A DNA stretch of 64,000 nucleotides from Tenebrio molitor (lineage: Eukaryota > Arthropoda > Insecta > Coleoptera > Tenebrionidae): the NCBI RefSeq assembly GCF_963966145.1, contig NC_091052.1, positions 15,686,001 to 15,750,000 on the forward strand, in the 5' to 3' direction. The translations under genes and the position numbers were made by a program. The notes under the pieces are model-generated. The model was given only the letters and a program-made list of their open reading frames with translations. It had not been told where the DNA came from and did no database searches. How positions within the stretch are numbered: the first letter of the stretch is position 1; each line of letters opens with the position of its first letter. Below, piece by piece: positions 36,512-47,552 of the stretch.

Positions 36512-37345
36512 AAATTGGGATGGAGCCGAGTCGAAGACCCGGCCTAGTAACTTACCCGACATCAATTTAAACCAATCTGAATTGACCTGAGATACCTACC
36601 TAATTTTCTGTTAAAATTTTTACCAGTTATTACCGCCGAACTATAAACACGTAAATAACTTTATAAGCCGCCATATTGGACATTCTCGCAAATAGTACAT
36701 ATCATTTCCAACATAAAAACACATGCCCTTTCAACTGGTAATGTCAAATTTCCATGTCACCTCATTATTTTTTCGAGCAACCCCCACCCTCTTCCACCCC
36801 TCGTAGTCGGATTGACACCAAACTCTATTCGGTGGTCACTATTACAGAATTATTTCCAATGGCAAGATCCGAGATTTTTTTGTTAAAAGTTTCAGCAGTT
36901 ATCGCCGATGAAGACGTAAATTACTTCATAAGTCCGCCATATTGGAAAAATCCGCAAATGGTAAACATCGTTTCCGACATAAAAACACATGCCCTTTCAA
37001 ACGGTAAAGTCAGATTTCCATGTTCCCTTATAATTTTTTCGACCTACCCCCACCCTCTTCCACCCCCCGTGGTCCGATTGACACCAAAAGCTTTTCAACT
37101 CGAGAGACCACGGGTAAGTTTGTGTTGGTCAAATTTGAAAGCAATCGGTCAAAGCATTTTTGAGTAATCGTGGGAGAACGAAAAGTGGGACAGACAGACG
37201 CACAGACAGACGCACGGACAGACATCATTCTAAAAACTTCATAAACGTGTTCAGAGGACCTCAAAACGTAAAGATCTGATGAAATTAGCAATTCGAAATT
37301 TTGGACCGATCACAATAACTTACCTACCTTTGGTCGGGTAAGTTA
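36512..37345. mobile_element. Insertion of about 830 bp in unit A with two internal tandem units
   Basis: Absent in B, where the flanks join near 53,790. It contains two diverged tandem copies of about 280 bp (36,605-36,830 and 36,885-37,100) sharing CCGCCATATTGGA, ACATAAAAACACATGCCCTT and CCCCACCCTCTTCCACCCC. A CAGACAGACGCA tract follows near 37,190. It begins and ends with ACCCGGCC/GGTCGGGTAAGTTA-like sequence. No convincing coding frame. The class is unknown to me. Confidence 0.6.
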
Positions 37346-37406
37346 AAAAAGAAATGAATGAAAAGAATATGCGATCATTAAAATGGTTGTGCAGCACGTA
37401 CAGTCC

Positions 37407-37750
37407 ATTTTTAAATTATAGTCTGATGAGTTTAGTCATGCTTAGGCCGAATCAAGAAGTCGACATGACCCAAGCGTCTTTTCCCATTTCGTGCGTTTTT
37501 GGGTTTGTTAGCAGGGAATGTTTACGAAGTATGAATGAAAGGCTATTTCAACAGTGGTACTGAACAAATTATATTAATGTGAGGTATAGTGTTCCCATTT
37601 CTAATTTGATTTTACTACCAGCCCTGTTGTCAGGGAGTTAAATACCCCGACAATAGGCAACTACCCCCATAAATCCTAGGACTGTAAAAGAAGGTCTGTT
37701 CTCTGACCAGGTTACAATATGTTCACTATTGCCAAAACCACAACCCCAGC
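37407..37750. other. Junction spacer between duplication units A and B
   Basis: About 340 bases that match neither unit. A short plus-strand open frame (37,354-37,563) is unassigned. GTTAAATACCCCGACAATAGGCAACTACCC near 37,640 resembles no element I recognise. It probably records the duplication breakpoint. Confidence 0.5.
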
Positions 37751-40000
37751 CGAAGTCTTGTCTTTTATAGGGTGGCTCGATGTGAGAGACGTCTTGATCA
37801 AAGCTTTAGGACCAGCTCACGCCATCTATATTCACGTTTATATCTTCCTGGGTTGCATGATCGGCTTGACCCTCTTCGTGGGTATTGTTATTGGCAACTA
37901 TTCGGAGAACAAGGGCACTGCGTTGCTCACAGTTGACCAAAGAAGATGGTGCGATCTTAAGAGAGACTAAGAATCGCTCAACCTTTGGATCTACCTCCAC
38001 GACCCGATGGGAAAAAATTTCGAGTTTTCATTTACGATATCACTCAAAATATCAAATTTAAAAGATGCATAGCTATGATGGTGCTGATTAACAGTGGTTT
38101 GCTGGGCGTTACAGTATGCAAGATCTTATAAAATTGTAGTGGAACAAAGAAGAAGCCCACACCGATATCCTGGCAACAGTGGGAATGATATGTACGCTAT
38201 TATTTCTGGTTGAAGTTGTTATGAAAAATATTGGTTTCACGCCCAGAGGTTATCTCCAGTCACGAAGAAATCGTTACGACCTTTTTGTCACAGTTATGGG
38301 TGTGATCTGGATGTTCTTCCACATAATGTTCAAAGTACGCCCAAAAAGTGTTCTTACTATTAGTGTTACATTTCACATTTTAGAATGATCTAACATACTT
38401 TGTTGGTTTTATGGTGGTCATACTGAGATTTTTTACAATAACGGGGAAACACGCGACTTTGAAGATGCTGATGCTAACCGTTGGAGTTTCAGTGTGTAAA
38501 AGCTTCTTCATCATATTCGGAATGTTTCTCCTCGTTTTTTTCTACGCTCTGGCTGGAACGATTATTTTTGGGACAGTTAAATACGGTGAAGGGATCGGAA
38601 GGTAGAAAAAAGTGAGGTTACAATGTGAAAATAAAATGTCATTTTTTTCAGGAGAGCCAACTTTGAATCGCCTGTAACAGGAGTAGCGATGTTATTCCGT
38701 TACAGGCGAAGACTGGAATAAAACAATGCACGATTGCATGATCCAACCACCTTATTGTACCCCCGCAGACAACTATTGGCAAACCGATTGTGGAAATTTC
38801 ACCGGGTCTTTGATTTATTTTTGGACTTTTTACGTCATCATTGTCTTAAATTTGCTAGTGGGTAAGCTTCAAGTTGAAAAGACACATTTAGAGAATTTGA
38901 TCAATCACTTCTCTAGCTATTATCATGGAGAACTTTTCACTCTTCTATTCGAACGAAGAAGATGCGTTGCTGTCATATGCTGACATCAGAAATTTTCAGA
39001 ATACTTGGAACATTGTAGACATCCATCAAAGAGGTGTGATCCCAGTGAGAAGGGTAGTTTTATAGCCAAGTGTTCGTATAATCGTTATTTTGAAAAATCT
39101 AATGCAGATCAAATTCATATTGGGACTTTTGAAAGGAAGATTAGAAGTAGATCCGCAGAAAGATCGACTGCTTTTTAAACAAAGGTGCTACGAATTGGAA
39201 AGATTACATAATGGAGAAGATGTGACGTTTCATGACGTCATTAAGTAGGTTAAATTTAAGTGTACGACTTGAATTAATCTAGTTTTTGTAGCATGCTTTC
39301 GTATAGATCTGTCGACATTCGAAAAGCTCTGCCATTAGAAGAACTACTAGCGAGAGAAGAATTCGAGTACATTATCGAAGAAGAAGTGGCAAAACGAACC
39401 ATCAGAACTTGGTTGGAGGGTTGTTTGAAAAAGATAAGATCTACAAATGTTAGTAGAACACTTTGTCCGTTTTGAATGCTCAGTTTCAGTTTCAGAAACA
39501 ATAAAACAGCTTAATTGCGGGTTTAAGAGCAACGAACGAAATGATAAACATGCCTGAAACGACGGAAGAGAAGAAGAATGGACCGCCGGACCAAGAAAGC
39601 GAAGCTGAAGTCAAAGAAACGGAGACAAGAAAACAGAAGCTTGTCACTCTGCCGAGATCTGACAGTATCGGGAGTAGTTCCGGGAGGAAATATTTGGCAC
39701 CGACACTGTCCGATCCTGCTGCGAGGACAGAGAAGGAAAGAGTTGCCACCAAGAAGAAAAATAATCGACAGACGGGTACTAATTGTCGAGTTTTTCGGCA
39801 TTGTTATGTTCCATCTTTTAGTTTTAGTGGTTAATAAAAATCTTCCTCACTTGAATGAGACGAACGAATCGAACAGAATGCCGAGAGAAGTTTTTAACAA
39901 CAAAACTACGGTTCCAAAAGCTTCGAATGCGCTGCACGAAATCAGGGATTGGTGGAACGAGCAGCTGGCCTACGCATCTCAGTCTAGTGATGAAGAGTAG
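37751..40000 (+). pseudogene. na/NALCN 3'-half pseudogene
   Basis: Begins inside the exon for the repeat III pore and runs to the stop, copying na 22,473-24,760; no promoter or 5' exons are present. Lesions seen: filter Lys codon AAA is ATA (37,767-37,769); a one-base loss near 37,960 causing an early stop; a 5-bp loss near 38,698 before the repeat IV filter; loss of 9 bp near 38,840; and an in-frame TAA at 39,502-39,504 in the next-to-last coding exon. Exon-intron structure is kept, so it arose by DNA duplication, not retrotransposition. It can hardly make a channel. Confidence 0.93.
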
Positions 40001-40443
40001 CGTTAGAAATGAGTGTCCCAGAATTATTATTGTTTTCTCTGTATATTTTATAACAAGTGTTTATTTTTGATAAATGGATTTTAGTCGCTCAAGATTTTAT
40101 TGATTGTATTGATTGATCGAGATTTTTATCGCGATTTTAATCGGTCACCCATCTCGATTTTGGGAATGAAACGATTAACATTATCTCGTTTTCTAGATAT
40201 TAAATATCTCAAAAGCAAATAATGACGAATATCAATTTAATAAGAAATAAAACTGGAATGTTTTTGTTTTGTGTATTTATCTAACTATTAAACATTCAGT
40301 TTTATAACGGTAAATATTAAAATTTAAATGTCTTTGTTTTAACGAAATCGTAGTAAACACATTCCGACAAAAATATTAGAAAATTCGACAAATAATAACA
40401 GTTGAAATAGTGATTCCTATTTTTCACAACATCAGTCGAAAAC
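40001..40443. other. Flank between na pseudogene and phosphatase 1B
   Basis: Copy of 24,761-25,195 with small differences. Contains the putative promoter of 1B; nothing else recognised. Confidence 0.45.
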
Positions 40444-41768
40444 ATGAAGTCTGTTGCGTTATTTTCAATTATTTCCGTTGTGGTGTCAGGTGGGATCATA
40501 GATCTTGTTCCTACAGACTCAGATACTCTGGTTCTTCTACACGTGGTAAATTTTGCACAACAACGAAAATGTATTTTTCTTACAAGATTTTTAGTTATTT
40601 AGACATGGTAATCGAACACCTGATAAGATGAGTCGTTTTCCTACCGACCCCTATTTGAACGAAACCTTCCAACCCTTCGGTTACAGTCAACTGACAACCG
40701 TAAGTACCTTTTGTATTACCAAAAACGTAGATGAGTCAATATTTGTTCCGACAGAAAGGAAAGACAACGGAACATGCAATTGGTCAATATCTCCGCTTAA
40801 CTTACGGCAGTTTCATCCCAGAACAATACACGCCTGAGGTAGCTTACTCAATTTCGACGAACTTTAAAAGGACGAAAATGTCGCTAGAACTGGTACTCGC
40901 GGGTCTTTTTCCGCCTCTTCTCACGGACGTATTTTTCGCCGGTCTAAATTGGCAACCGATCTCGTTTATCGTCGAAGAAGAAGAAAATATAATTCAAGTT
41001 CCTCTAACTAATTGTGCCAATTACATACGACAGTTTTATAAATATATGTTAACAGCTGAAGCTGAAGAAATTACTGCCGCTTACAAAGAATTATACCAAC
41101 AGCTCTCCGAAGCTACAGGACTGGACGTGAGGACGCCGGAAGAAGTGTTTGGCATTTATGAAACACTAGAAAGTGAAGTAAGTTTAAAGATTTTGTGGAT
41201 CTTGTGTTTCAATCGATGATTTAGCATGATTATGGATTGGAGTTGCCGGAATGGACGAGCGGTATTTTTCCGACAGTGCTCGAAGAAGCTGCAGCTGTTT
41301 ACTTCGAGTTTGCCACGGCATCTTCAGGTCTAAGAAGATTAACCGCTGGTTCATTATTGAAAAAAATTGTACAAGATAGTTTGTCGAAGCGAGATGACAC
41401 TTTGGGAGCAGAGAAGAAACTTTTCTTGTATTCGGCGCATGATTTTAACGTTGCTACAGTTTTGAGAGCTCTCAATGTGTTTCACAGACATGTACCTCCC
41501 TATGGAGCTACTTTATTCTTCGAGATTCATAATGTTAATGGAGTTTATGGTCTCAAGGTTCGTACCAAAATGCTTCACACATGATTTAATTTAATTCAAT
41601 CAACCCTGATTCCAGTTGTATTATCAAGATTACACAGGATTAACTCCCAAACTTCTTACAATTCCCGGGTGTGACAGTTTTTGCGAATTGGATAAATTTG
41701 CAGAGCTGATATCTGATAATTTTCCCACCCAAGTGGACGTCTGTACTTTTAATGGAGAATTATTGTAA
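40444..41768 (+). CDS. Secreted histidine acid phosphatase, copy 1B
   Basis: Five exons (40,444-40,545; 40,595-40,699; 40,755-41,177; 41,225-41,557; 41,616-41,768) give 371 codons, identical in layout to 1A. The signal peptide, RHGNRTP and SAHDFN are all intact. Only scattered substitutions separate it from 1A (for example ADL/TDP region, SVG to FAG, final ELM to ELL). It keeps the Phe after SAHD that 1A has lost. Its upstream neighbour is a dead na copy, so its promoter is the duplicated 40.0-40.4 kb flank. Confidence 0.92.
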
Positions 41769-42473
41769 GATAAAATAAAACTATAGGTATATATTTATAT
41801 TCTTGATTGACAAATAGATTTTTGTATTAGTGTTCAATAAAAATTGATTAATTAAACTGATATTGATTTGTGGGAGCCTTAGAAACTATGGGTAAAAGGT
41901 TTGAAAGAGTAGCACAAGAATATACACAATGAGTGGTTTTGTTTTACTTACCGCAATAGAAAAGTATCTGCGTGAAATAAAAGGAAAAGTGATAATTTTT
42001 TATATAAAAACGTGAGATTAAAAATGTCCTTGATTTGTTCGCAATTTGTTTAAATTCGATGAAATATTTGAGTTCGGTTTAACACAATTATGACGACAAT
42101 TTACTAAATCCTAAATGACGCATTAAAATGTCACGCACGCCTTGTAAAACAATAAAAATATGAAAAAAATTCGAAAATATAAAAAATAAATAAAAACACT
42201 TCAACTTATTGTTTGTAAATCTAGATTTAACGAAATAAGTCCAAAAATAAACAACTCACAGTGTTAGACGTAAATTTATCATGTCGAATTTCATATTATC
42301 AACTTTATACATAAATTAATGCCGGGAAGATTAACTATAAACCCGTAAATCTCTGACTTTATTCACATATAATAAAGATCCACCCGTTAGTCAGGCAAAT
42401 ACCGCCATAAAAAGATTGTTAAAAATTGGGTTTAAATTCTCGGTCGGGGCACTGTCCAGTTGTCAGTTTCATC
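41769..42473. other. Intergenic between phosphatases 1B and 2B
   Basis: Copy of 26,521-27,220 with small indels. Polyadenylation-type AATAAA near 41,770; promoter DNA for 2B. No gene. Confidence 0.45.
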
Positions 42474-43851
42474 ATGAACTCGGTCCTAATTTCTTTCCAA
42501 TTTCTCGCCTTTTTTTCCGCTGCGATCTCAGCAGGTCCTGCTGGTCCAGGGAAAAAAGACAACACGTTGGTTCTGCTCCACGTGGTAAGTAAAACGATAG
42601 AACCACTTAATTTCTTTACCAAAAATTTAGTTATTTAGGCACGGTAACCGAACTCCAGACAAAGTAAGCTTATTTCCAAATGATTTGCATATTTTGGAAA
42701 CCTACGAACCTATCGGTTACAGTCAACTGACCGTCGTACGTATACATCGACTATTTTTGATTACGTCAGGTTAAATTTAATTTTTTTGAACAGCAAGGAA
42801 AACGGACTGAATATGAAATTGGAAAATATTTGCGCAAAAATTATGACGACTTTATACCCGATCAGTACACCGCTGATGTAGTCTACGCCGTATCGACAAA
42901 TTTCAAAAGAACCAAAATGTCTTTACAACTAGTTCTCGCTTCGCTTTTTCCTCCGCTTCCAACCGACGTCATCGACGACACATTAAACTGGCAACCTGTT
43001 CCTTTCAATATTGAACCGGGCCAAGGATTAATAGGAACATCCATGTCTTATTGTCCCAATTACATCAATAAGTATTACAGCTACGTCTTGTCTGAAGAAG
43101 CTCAAGAAATTATTGCCGGGTACAGAGACTTGTACGATCAACTCACCAAAGATGCCGGTTTCGATGTGATCACACCGAAAGACGTGGCCAACATTTATTT
43201 CACCCTCAAAAGCGAAGTAAGTTGTTAAACGAAGCTTACAGCTACAGTTAAATGTTTTCCGTTTAGGAAGATTACGGTTTCATACTACCAGACTGGGCGG
43301 CCGAGATTTATCCAAAAACCATTGAAGAAGCAGCATCTGTTGACTACGAGTTTTCCACGGCAAATGCAGGCCTGAAAAAACTATCAGCCGGTAGGGAGTT
43401 TAATTTGTTTTATACGCAATTAGACAGTTGTGTTGCAGGATTCTTGCTCAAGAAAATCCTTCAGGACAGCGTGTCGAAGCAAAACGGGACTCTATCAGAA
43501 GAACGAAAAGTGTTTTTGTACTCGGCTCACGAGTTTAATGTCGCAACAATGTTAAGGACTTTGAATGTATTCTACCGACATGTGCCACCATTTGGAGCCA
43601 CCATATTTTTCGAAATTCACAATATAGAAGGACAATATGGGTTAAAAGTAAGATTAAGGTTTCAGTTTTGTACGAAATTTACATATTTACTGTTTCAGTT
43701 GTTCTATCAAGATTACACCGCAGAACGTCCAAGACTTCTTACAATTCCGGGATGTGCGAGTTTTTGTCCTCTTGAAAATTTGTATGAACTGGTGGGAGAA
43801 AATTTACCTACTGATGCTGATGTTTGTAGTTCTACAAACGAAATGATGTAA
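42474..43851 (+). CDS. Secreted histidine acid phosphatase, copy 2B
   Basis: Six exons (42,474-42,584; 42,631-42,735; 42,794-43,216; 43,267-43,390; 43,439-43,647; 43,699-43,851) give 374 codons, matching 2A exon for exon, including the extra 48-base intron. RHGNRTP, SAHEFN and the C-terminal cysteines are conserved. Signal peptide residues 1-21. Substitutions relative to 2A are few (for example GPADSG to GPAGPG). No lesion was found. Confidence 0.92.
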
Positions 43852-44322
43852 CTTTATGTAATCTTGAATAAAGCAGTCATTGAACTTTATAAGTTTAGTC
43901 AATTATTCCATGAAAAGTATAAGCAAAAAGTACAAAATAAATATGAAACATTATAAAGAAGCGCTTTCAGCTCATTGTAGTGTTTTAATTTCAAAAATTT
44001 CAAAAAATGAAAAATACAAATATACAACGTGCCGCACTTGATAGAAATATTGCTGTATTGAAACGCGACACCGGAGGCGAATTTGCTGGGTTTACAACTT
44101 ACAATTAAATAAATATTAATGCAGTTTCATGATACTCTTTACCCCTAGAGATAACGAAAGTATCAAACTGTCTTCAATTAAGTACGACACACTGTATATT
44201 AATTATTAGCAATTTTCATGGTGAAAGTGATGAAACATTTGAACAGAAAAGGTGGTTTTGGTCAAAAACGGAACGATAGAAATGTTTCATTAACATTTAT
44301 TTGAACACATAATACACATAAT

Positions 44323-44515
44323 CAGTTTTAGGATAAAATAGTCCCCTACAAGTCGACCAGTCCAACTTTGCGTAATCCCTCGCTCGCACCTAAACACGAT
44401 CCAGCTGGTTCGCTTTAAATAATAGGCGAACCAGCTGAATCGTGTTTATGTGCGAGCGAGGGATTACGCAAAGTTGTTCTGGTCGACTGTCCGGTACTAT
44501 TTTGTCCTAACCCTG
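44323..44515. mobile_element. hAT-like foldback MITE, 193 bp (unit B)
   Basis: Almost entirely two arms. The left arm is CAGTTTTAGGATAAAATAGT and onward through GCGTAATCCCTCGCTCG to CCAGCTGGTTCGC. The right arm is the reverse, ending CCTAACCCTG. Flanks CACATAAT and TACATAAT (7 of 8 identical) suggest an 8-bp target duplication. The inverted copy C near 55,340 shows the empty site. It sits where A has the 1.58-kb version. Confidence 0.85.
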
Positions 44516-45537
44516 TACATAATACAGATGGTTATGAAAATTTATTCTTAATATATATATTTTACAATAAAAATGGCGATTGAAAGAATACATAATCAAT
44601 TTTTCTAGAATTAAAAACCAACTTTGCTTTGGGTTTACTTGGGTTGATACATTGACAGTCTATGCCAAAATCAAACAAACACACCAACACTGCATTCTAA
44701 TTCAAAATTCAAATCGACAATGCTGTTTAATAAAGAGCGATCAAATTAATTTGTAATCTTGTTATCCATGAATCCGAAATCGTATGACCTTACTTGAACT
44801 CCACGCTCCAATAAACACAGCTTGAAACACAGGTTAGATCTCGACATATCAATCGATTCGCAAAAGACATATGATCTTGGCCGTATGTCGACAGAGATGG
44901 AAGTATTTCTGGTTGTATATACCATTCACGATGTTTTGGCATAAGGGGAGGCCATGGAAAAAGTGTATTTAAGTTGGCAGTAAAGCTGTCTGTTGAATTA
45001 GGTTATGTTTTTCTAAGTTTGAGGTTATAAACTGCGTCATTGTCTAGTGCATTTTTGTCAGTTTTACTAGTTTGCAATAGAACAATACTCTCATATTTTT
45101 AATCCAATTTAACAAAACAGGAAACTGACTTGAACAGACTAAAATATTTATGCACCCATCGTCCTTGACACAAAAGAACAAAACTATTCAACTTCCATAA
45201 TTTCATTAGAAAATTCTGAATCATCATTACCTTAAAATTAGTATATTAAAGAGAGTAGACTCGATCCTGGTTCCTAGGGGCGTTTGTCGATTGTTGATTG
45301 GCTGCACTGTTATTGTCAAAATTGTTAGATATGACTATGATATGACTGTTCTGTGGATATGACAGGTGACATTTCAAGAGTAGGTGCAAAATAAACACAA
45401 TAATGGAAGAAAATAAGTTCAATTACAGTGTTCAACTACAAACTTACAACTTGTGGAAAAACTTTGCCATTTGTGCTGTAAATTTTCCGTAATGTGATTT
45501 GCTAGTGATGTTGAGCGAATGATTAGAAATTTTTTTA

Positions 45538-45758
45538 CCGGGTGATCAAGAAGGACTGTTTAAGTTGGCAATACAATTAAGAAAATTTTTATTTATAACA
45601 CTGTAACTGGATATGTTTTGTTGGTTTATTTGACAAATATCTGAAATAGGTATAGCATTAACACCGACAAGCCACCAACAACCGGAAGTTACTCCTGTTA
45701 TACGATTTAAAATACGATTCAGTGTTACCAACTTAAACAGTCCTTATTGATCACCCCG
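45538..45758. mobile_element. MITE, GGGTGATCAAGAAGGACTG family, copy 2
   Basis: 221 bp with TA at both sides. The arms read CCGGGTGATCAAGAAGGACT then GTTTAAGTTGGCAATAC, matched in reverse at the other end. It lies inside the nested P-type element, which makes it the third level of nesting in this locus. Confidence 0.85.
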
Positions 45759-45780
45759 TATAATGAGGTGTGCAAGTTTA

Positions 45781-46470
45781 CAGCAAGCTGGAATTATGAT
45801 GTGGGAAGACATAGACAATACTATAGAAGTGTATGTTGTCTCTGTAAGCTGATTGGAAAGTAAAACTTTTGTATGGCGATTAAATGTTTCTTCACATATT
45901 CGAATAAGTGTAAAAAAGCAGCTACTTGGAAAATGTAAACCTCCAAAATTTCGCTTTGAACTATATATCTGAACATTGTCGTCACAGTAATTGTTGTCCT
46001 CAGAATTAAGCTAATTAGCACATTTAGTACACATGCTCTTTTTAGGTAGGGAGTTGACTATTGAGTCTGCAATGTAGTGAAGAATATTTTCATTTGCTAG
46101 AGAAGAATTATGTTCAGTGTAGGTGGAGGAACAAGTAGGGAGTGTAAGTGATGATGTTGAAGGTGCATTCAAATTTGGAGGTTGTTTTATTTATTTTTTA
46201 TTTCTTAAAACTTTGTCATTATTTGCATTTAAATTAAATTGCTCATTGTTAAAATATTTCAAGAGTGAAAATAAAATGTAAATTTTATGTTAACTATTTA
46301 GATTTGCTTGCATTTACTTCACAAAGTCTGTGGCAACTAGGCTGCCAATTCAATGGTTTCCCAATATTTTGGATCCACAATTCTCTGCGTGACGCATCGT
46401 TTGGGAACCGAAACATTTTAATACCTCTTTCTGATCTGGCAGAACAATAAGGTGCCGTGCAACCAACCAT
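45781..46470 (-). pseudogene. P-element-type THAP transposase, broken
   Basis: The minus-strand frame from 46,470 encodes a THAP zinc-finger start: CTAPYC (the C-x4-C pair), FPND..RR..W, the invariant-type WQP and LC, ending at a possible splice donor. The His-Phe that should follow is not in this frame; in the next possible exon (near 46,240) the position reads QF, so a zinc ligand may be lost. Further down (46,140-45,790) a frame with C..C, an in-frame TAG and GGLHFPSS matches the C-terminal part of P-type transposases. The catalytic middle is absent. Such proteins cut and paste P elements in the nucleus; this one cannot work. Confidence 0.8.
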
Positions 46471-47552
46471 TTTAAGAAATTTTTCTGTTTTGAATTTGGC
46501 GCTTGACCGAACTGACAGATATTTGAAGCTTGATAGTAAACAGTAGATGCTGCCAACAGAAAATGTAACTCTCAAAAACTCCCCTAGGAACCAGGATCGA
46601 GCCTACTTTCCCTTATATACCACTCTACATTACCTGCTTCAAAATCCCAATCAAATTCCCAGTCAGATTCTCCTAATGAAATTATTAAAGGAAGAACGTT
46701 TTCAAATAAAAGATTTCCCATTAATTTTGCCCAATCTTGCGAAATAAGTTCTTGACAATATCTACTGAAATGTTGGCAAATTTCAGGAGTACATTTCAAA
46801 ATAGACTCAAATTCACAACTCTATCGCGAAGTTATAAGTTGCAAAACCCCTGTGCCATTTCAATTGGATCGTTGTTTCTTTCTTCACTATCCGTGCTACA
46901 TATTTATCTTGTACTATGGCGGCCACAAAATTTTGGCCGTCACTTTCTTGACATTCAAGAAAAGTGTAAATAAACCTTTAGGAATCGTAACCCTACTTTC
47001 GATTCTTGTCATTTTGACAATCAATTTAAACTGTTTGAAGCTCAGATATTCCAAAAATCCGACATGAATGAACAAAATTAGAGCAATCGTTCATAGATAA
47101 CCTGAGGTAAACGTTCTGTGTAGTAGAAATGACTAAAATAATTTTGAGTTTTGAAATTTACCACCAAAAAAATAACGTTCATAATCAAGACGGTAATCAT
47201 GATGATAATAAAGTACGGATTACAATTACAATGACGGCCAAAATTTTTTGGCCGGCATAGTACTCACCTACGATTCAATTTATACACAAAAAGAACTTGA
47301 TTTCATTGTAACTTACTGAAAATATGTTCTGCAGTATCTATGTCTGCAGTTTAATACAAACACCATCTATACGTTTTAAAGTCGTTTAATTATGATTACG
47401 GTAAATTCTGCAACATGTTACGTTCATTTTGATGGGTCCGCATGTCAGGCATTTTAGTGACAGCAGAGATGACAGAAATCAAACATGTATCCAACGTTAA
47501 AAAATGAAATCATAACCTCCCCTTATGCCAAAACATCGTGAATGGTATATAC

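Larger units (their letters stand above)
22473..37406. repeat. Segmental duplication, unit A
   Basis: From CGAAGTCTTGTCTTTTA at 22,473 to CAGTCC at 37,406 the sequence is repeated in the same order and orientation at 37,751-53,849. Offsets are about 15,250 for the first half and about 17,260 after the extra insertions in B. Differences are scattered substitutions plus large insertions unique to one copy. Genes in the unit are the na 3' half, phosphatases 1A and 2A, phosphatase 3A pseudogene and an SDR pseudogene. Confidence 0.92.
45233..46627 (-). mobile_element. Nested THAP/P-type transposon, 1.4 kb
   Basis: The ends share GTAG-CTCGATCCTGGTTCCTAGGGG in inverted orientation (about 45,255 and 46,585-46,612), with weaker similarity to the very ends. 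The 8-bp direct repeat CATTACCT at 45,225-45,232 and 46,628-46,635 marks the insertion. It carries a broken THAP transposase gene on the minus strand and a younger MITE (45,538-45,758). Confidence 0.85.
44923..47544 (-). mobile_element. P-like transposon, 2.6 kb, with a second element nested inside
   Basis: Perfect 29-bp terminal inverted repeats (CATTCACGATGTTTTGGCAT then AAGGGGAGG) lie at 44,923-44,951 and 47,516-47,544. A perfect 8-bp direct repeat GTATATAC flanks it (44,915-44,922; 47,545-47,552), and unit A has a single GTATATAC. CA-ends, about 30-bp TIRs and 8-bp duplications match the P superfamily. On the minus strand an open frame (about 46,800 to 46,636) continues in frame after the nested element to a stop at 45,184-45,186, giving an acidic C-terminus. 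Its product is not otherwise recognised. Confidence 0.85.

Noticed and set aside
37354..37563. 69-codon frame at the A/B spacer
   Set aside because: Begins in the unit A end and runs into the spacer; no resemblance to any family.
46737..47067. Plus-strand hydrophobic frames in the P-like element
   Set aside because: The opposite strand carries the frame that is restored across the nested insertion; the plus frames have no homologue I recognise.
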